Source: Pseudomonas sp. A-RE-19
Lineage (GTDB): Bacteria > Pseudomonadota > Gammaproteobacteria > Pseudomonadales > Pseudomonadaceae
NCBI RefSeq assembly: GCF_019956555.1
Contig: NZ_JAHBDQ010000035.1
Span: 1-35,177, forward strand
Length of the DNA stretch: 35,177 bases
Direction of reading: 5' to 3'
This document shows, in pieces, positions 32,785-35,177 of the stretch. Each line of letters begins with the position of its first letter. Within the stretch, counting starts at the first letter, position 1. A program made the translations under genes and the position numbers. The notes under the pieces were generated by a model. It ran no database searches and had not been told where the DNA came from. It was given only the letters and a program-made list of their open reading frames with translations.

Positions 32785-35153
32785 ATGAGTGGCGCGGTAA
32801 CAACAGAGGGCGATTTTTGCTTCAGTGCGATGGCTGGCGAGTTTCCAGGGGCGTCGTCAACGGATGCGCTTTGGCACTTGCTCTCGCAAGGGCAGATAGC
32901 GCCCATCCATTCGATGCTGACACGCTGGGAACTGGATAAAGCGTCGATTTATTCGGCAAAGGCAGGAGAAAAGGATCGCGTTTACCTGGACAGTGCTTTT
33001 TGCCTGACCGATGACGTATCAACCCCTTCACGGCATGAAGGACGGCAGGTCGCCATTGGCAAGAAAGTACTCCAGACGCTCCTCACCCAGATTGCCGGAC
33101 AAGGCTCGGCACTGATCAAGGAACGCACCGCATTGGTGGTCGCGACGTCCTGGAGTGACGAGAGTTATTTCGTCACGGGAATGTCCGGAAAAGCCAATGC
33201 CTCACAAGGCTATACGCCAGGTGAACAAGTGGCTGAGCTGGCAGCGGCTTTTGCCTTGGGTGGCCCGGCGTTGTCGGTCGACACCGCCTGCAGTTCGTTC
33301 CCCTATGCCATCGATATGGCTCAAGCCCTGGTCAACAGTGGACAGGCGGATAACGCGATTGTCATGGCACTGAACACCGTGCTGCCACCGGCGCTGTTTC
33401 TGGGATTCTCGCAGTTGACCGCCTTTTCCTCCCGCGCCCAGATGCAGGCGTTCGGCCAGGACGCTGACGGCATCGTGCCGGGCGAATGTGCGGTGGCTTT
33501 TCTGGTCGAACCCGTATCCCGGGCCCTGATTGCGCAGCGCCGTCCCCTGGGCGTTTTGCGGGCATTGGGACTTTCCGCCGATGGTGCCGAAGGCTCAGTG
33601 TTTGCGCCTGGCAAACAGGCCCAGTGCACGGCGTATCAACGTGCCTATATCGGCCTTGACCCCGGCGACGTGGACTACATCGAGACCCATGGCACCGGTA
33701 CACCGCTGGGTGATGCGACAGAGCTGGACTCGTTGAACAGCTTCTTCGCCCCCCATCGCACCGACGGCAAAAAAATAACCATCGGTTCGATCAAGTCCGT
33801 CATTGGTCACCCACTGGCCGCCGCCGGAGGCGCTTCGCTCGCCAAGGCGTTGATGATCTTGCGTCATAAAGGTATTCCACCTCAGCCCGATTACCGACCC
33901 AGTACCAAAGTCGACAAGACCTGCCTGCAGCTGGCCACAGAACAGATACAGCCAATCGCCGATCGTCAGTCGGCAATCCGGGTAGGCATTTCCAGCTTTG
34001 GTTTTGGCGGCGCCAATGCGCACCTGGTGGTGGATGAATACATTCCCGACAACCACCCTGCTGTCCCCCCGACTGCTCCTTCAGCCATCCCCGGCGTGCT
34101 GAAGCTGGACCTGGCCATTGTCGAGGCTGAAGCGGCAATCGGCAGTCACAGCTCATTGCAATCATTCAAGCAACAGCTCGATCAGCCAGCAGCACCCTCA
34201 GTCGTTTTCCCTTATGGGCGCTTCGTTGATTACACCGCTGCTCCAGCTCAACCTTTACTGGGAAAATTCCTGGCGCAGGATCGCGTGATTGATATCGACG
34301 GTTTCGGCATGGGCCCCAAACCGCTGGCCCACGTCGATCCGTTCAAGCTGTTGATCACCGATCGCGTCAACCATTTACTGCGACGCCTGCCAGGTGTGGC
34401 CGGGTCAACCGGCACTGCGATGGTCATGTGCTGCAACATGGGTGGGGAACGTTTCAGCAATGCGTATAGCAGCGCTCACAACTTCTACTCCCGGGACCAA
34501 GGCCTGCCACCGGGCGTTGAAGTGACGGACGTGGCAACCATGTTGCCGAACATGTTGTCCGGCTACCCGACGCAGATTTTTGACTTCAAGGGTTTCCATC
34601 AAACACTGGTCGGCACCCCGGGGTTGTTCTGGCAAACCTTGCTGGCATCGCAGCAATGGTTCAAGGAAGGTGTAACAACGCTCTTGCTCGGTGCAGGGCG
34701 CTTTATCAGTGGTGAAATCGAGATCGAACGCGCCCGACACTCGGCGACCGTACAAGGTGAAGGACTGGGGCTGATTGCGCTGCGTCCTTATCGACCAGAC
34801 TCCAGCGACAAACCTTTGCTGGTGATCCGCGCAGCGGTCCTCGCCCATGCCGCGAACTCGCTGGAAGAGGCTTGCCAACTGCTGGGTAAAGAGCGCAGTC
34901 AATTGCAGAATATTCAAGTCTGCGAGCTGCAGCCTGGTGCGACGCCTGCAAGCGGATCACTGCAAGAGATGACCGGCTTCCTGGCTGAAGCCAGTGGTAT
35001 CGAAACCCTGCTGGCGGTGATGTTGAGTGCATCGGCTCACACGGTGATCGAGGTTCGCGAAGCCGGCAAGGCCGTGATGTGGTTATTGACTGAAAAGCTT
35101 CGGGAATGGAGCCCGGCGGCGGCCGAACCCGCCCCGGCCATCAAGCATCCCTT
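32785..35153 (+). CDS. iterative PKS/PUFA-synthase-like protein, KS and second KS-like domain (3' partial)
   Basis: The frame opens at ATG 32785 (AGGAG at 32773-32777) and stays open to the contig end, so the gene is cut. The first domain (residues about 8-435) is a full beta-ketoacyl synthase: catalytic Cys169 in DTACSS, His302 in ETHGTGT and His342 in SVIGHP, with GFGGANAH near the end. Residues about 470-770 look like a second KS-fold domain: GFGMGPKPLAHVDPFKLL, AMVMCCNMGGERFSNAYSSA and TLLLGAGRFISGEIEI fit KS landmarks, but the nucleophile region reads DFKGFHQTLVGTPG with no Cys. A catalytic KS plus a chain-length-factor-like KS is the layout of PUFA synthase PfaC-type and type II PKS systems. 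AT, KR or DH domains would lie beyond the contig end. Confidence 0.88.
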
Positions 35154-35177
35154 CTGTCCCTTATACACATCTCCGAA
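35154..35177. other. probable Nextera/Tn5 sequencing adapter at the contig end
   Basis: The last 24 bases begin CTGTCCCTTATACACATCT, which equals the 19-bp Tn5 mosaic end used in Nextera libraries except for one base (C for T at position 6), and continue with CCGAA where the adapter reads CCGAG. They are in the middle of an open ketosynthase frame. They should be treated as library sequence, not genome. Confidence 0.9.

Overview
The window looks like a Pseudomonas chromosome segment, most likely P. fluorescens group. Supporting signs are GC-rich coding DNA, the typical Pseudomonas REP palindrome (GTGGGAGCGGGCTTGCCCGCG) after the epimerase gene, and an Azotobacter/Pseudomonas-type secreted alginate epimerase. 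The last 24 bases match a Nextera/Tn5 library adapter, so the window appears to reach a contig end and genomic sequence stops near 35153.

Region 1 (about 1-3420) is AT-richer and mostly non-coding: one small ORF, a frameshifted inositol-monophosphatase-family gene, an AAACT tandem repeat, and a block of degenerate ~186-bp units built on a ~22-bp motif in both orientations. A 14-bp perfect inverted repeat marks its right edge. It reads as decayed accessory DNA. Region 2 (3600-4770) holds a wrbA pseudogene with an internal deletion, an intact DoxX gene, a gene remnant and a terminator.

Region 3 (5145-14566) is an alginate-modification and secretion locus. A 1608-residue PsmE-like protein combines a mannuronan C5-epimerase module, RTX modules, an Ig-like domain and an SGNH O-acetylhydrolase domain. 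A convergent three-gene type I secretion operon (ABC exporter, HlyD-family adaptor, TolC-family channel) is its probable exporter.

Region 4 (14879-20461) contains a DoxX/quinone-oxidoreductase pair with a divergent LysR regulator, a second LysR/oxidoreductase divergent pair, and a periplasmic LprI-MliC-like lysozyme-inhibitor protein. Region 5 (20529-24849) is a minus-strand operon of a TIM-barrel isomerase, a 2-oxoglutarate/Fe(II) oxygenase of the isopenicillin N synthase family, a polar-amino-acid binding protein and a fused permease-ATPase. This suggests uptake and conversion of an amino-acid-like compound.

Region 6 (25315-35153) is a biosynthetic gene cluster cut by the contig end: a TetR regulator, then on the plus strand an extended SDR, a divergent AMP-ligase-like protein, a HAD-IB phosphatase, a class A flavin monooxygenase, a protein with two intact and one serine-less acyl carrier domain, and a large ketosynthase followed by a second ketosynthase-like domain without the cysteine motif. 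The layout recalls PUFA-synthase-type iterative systems. I do not recognise the product; this is the best candidate for an undescribed system here.
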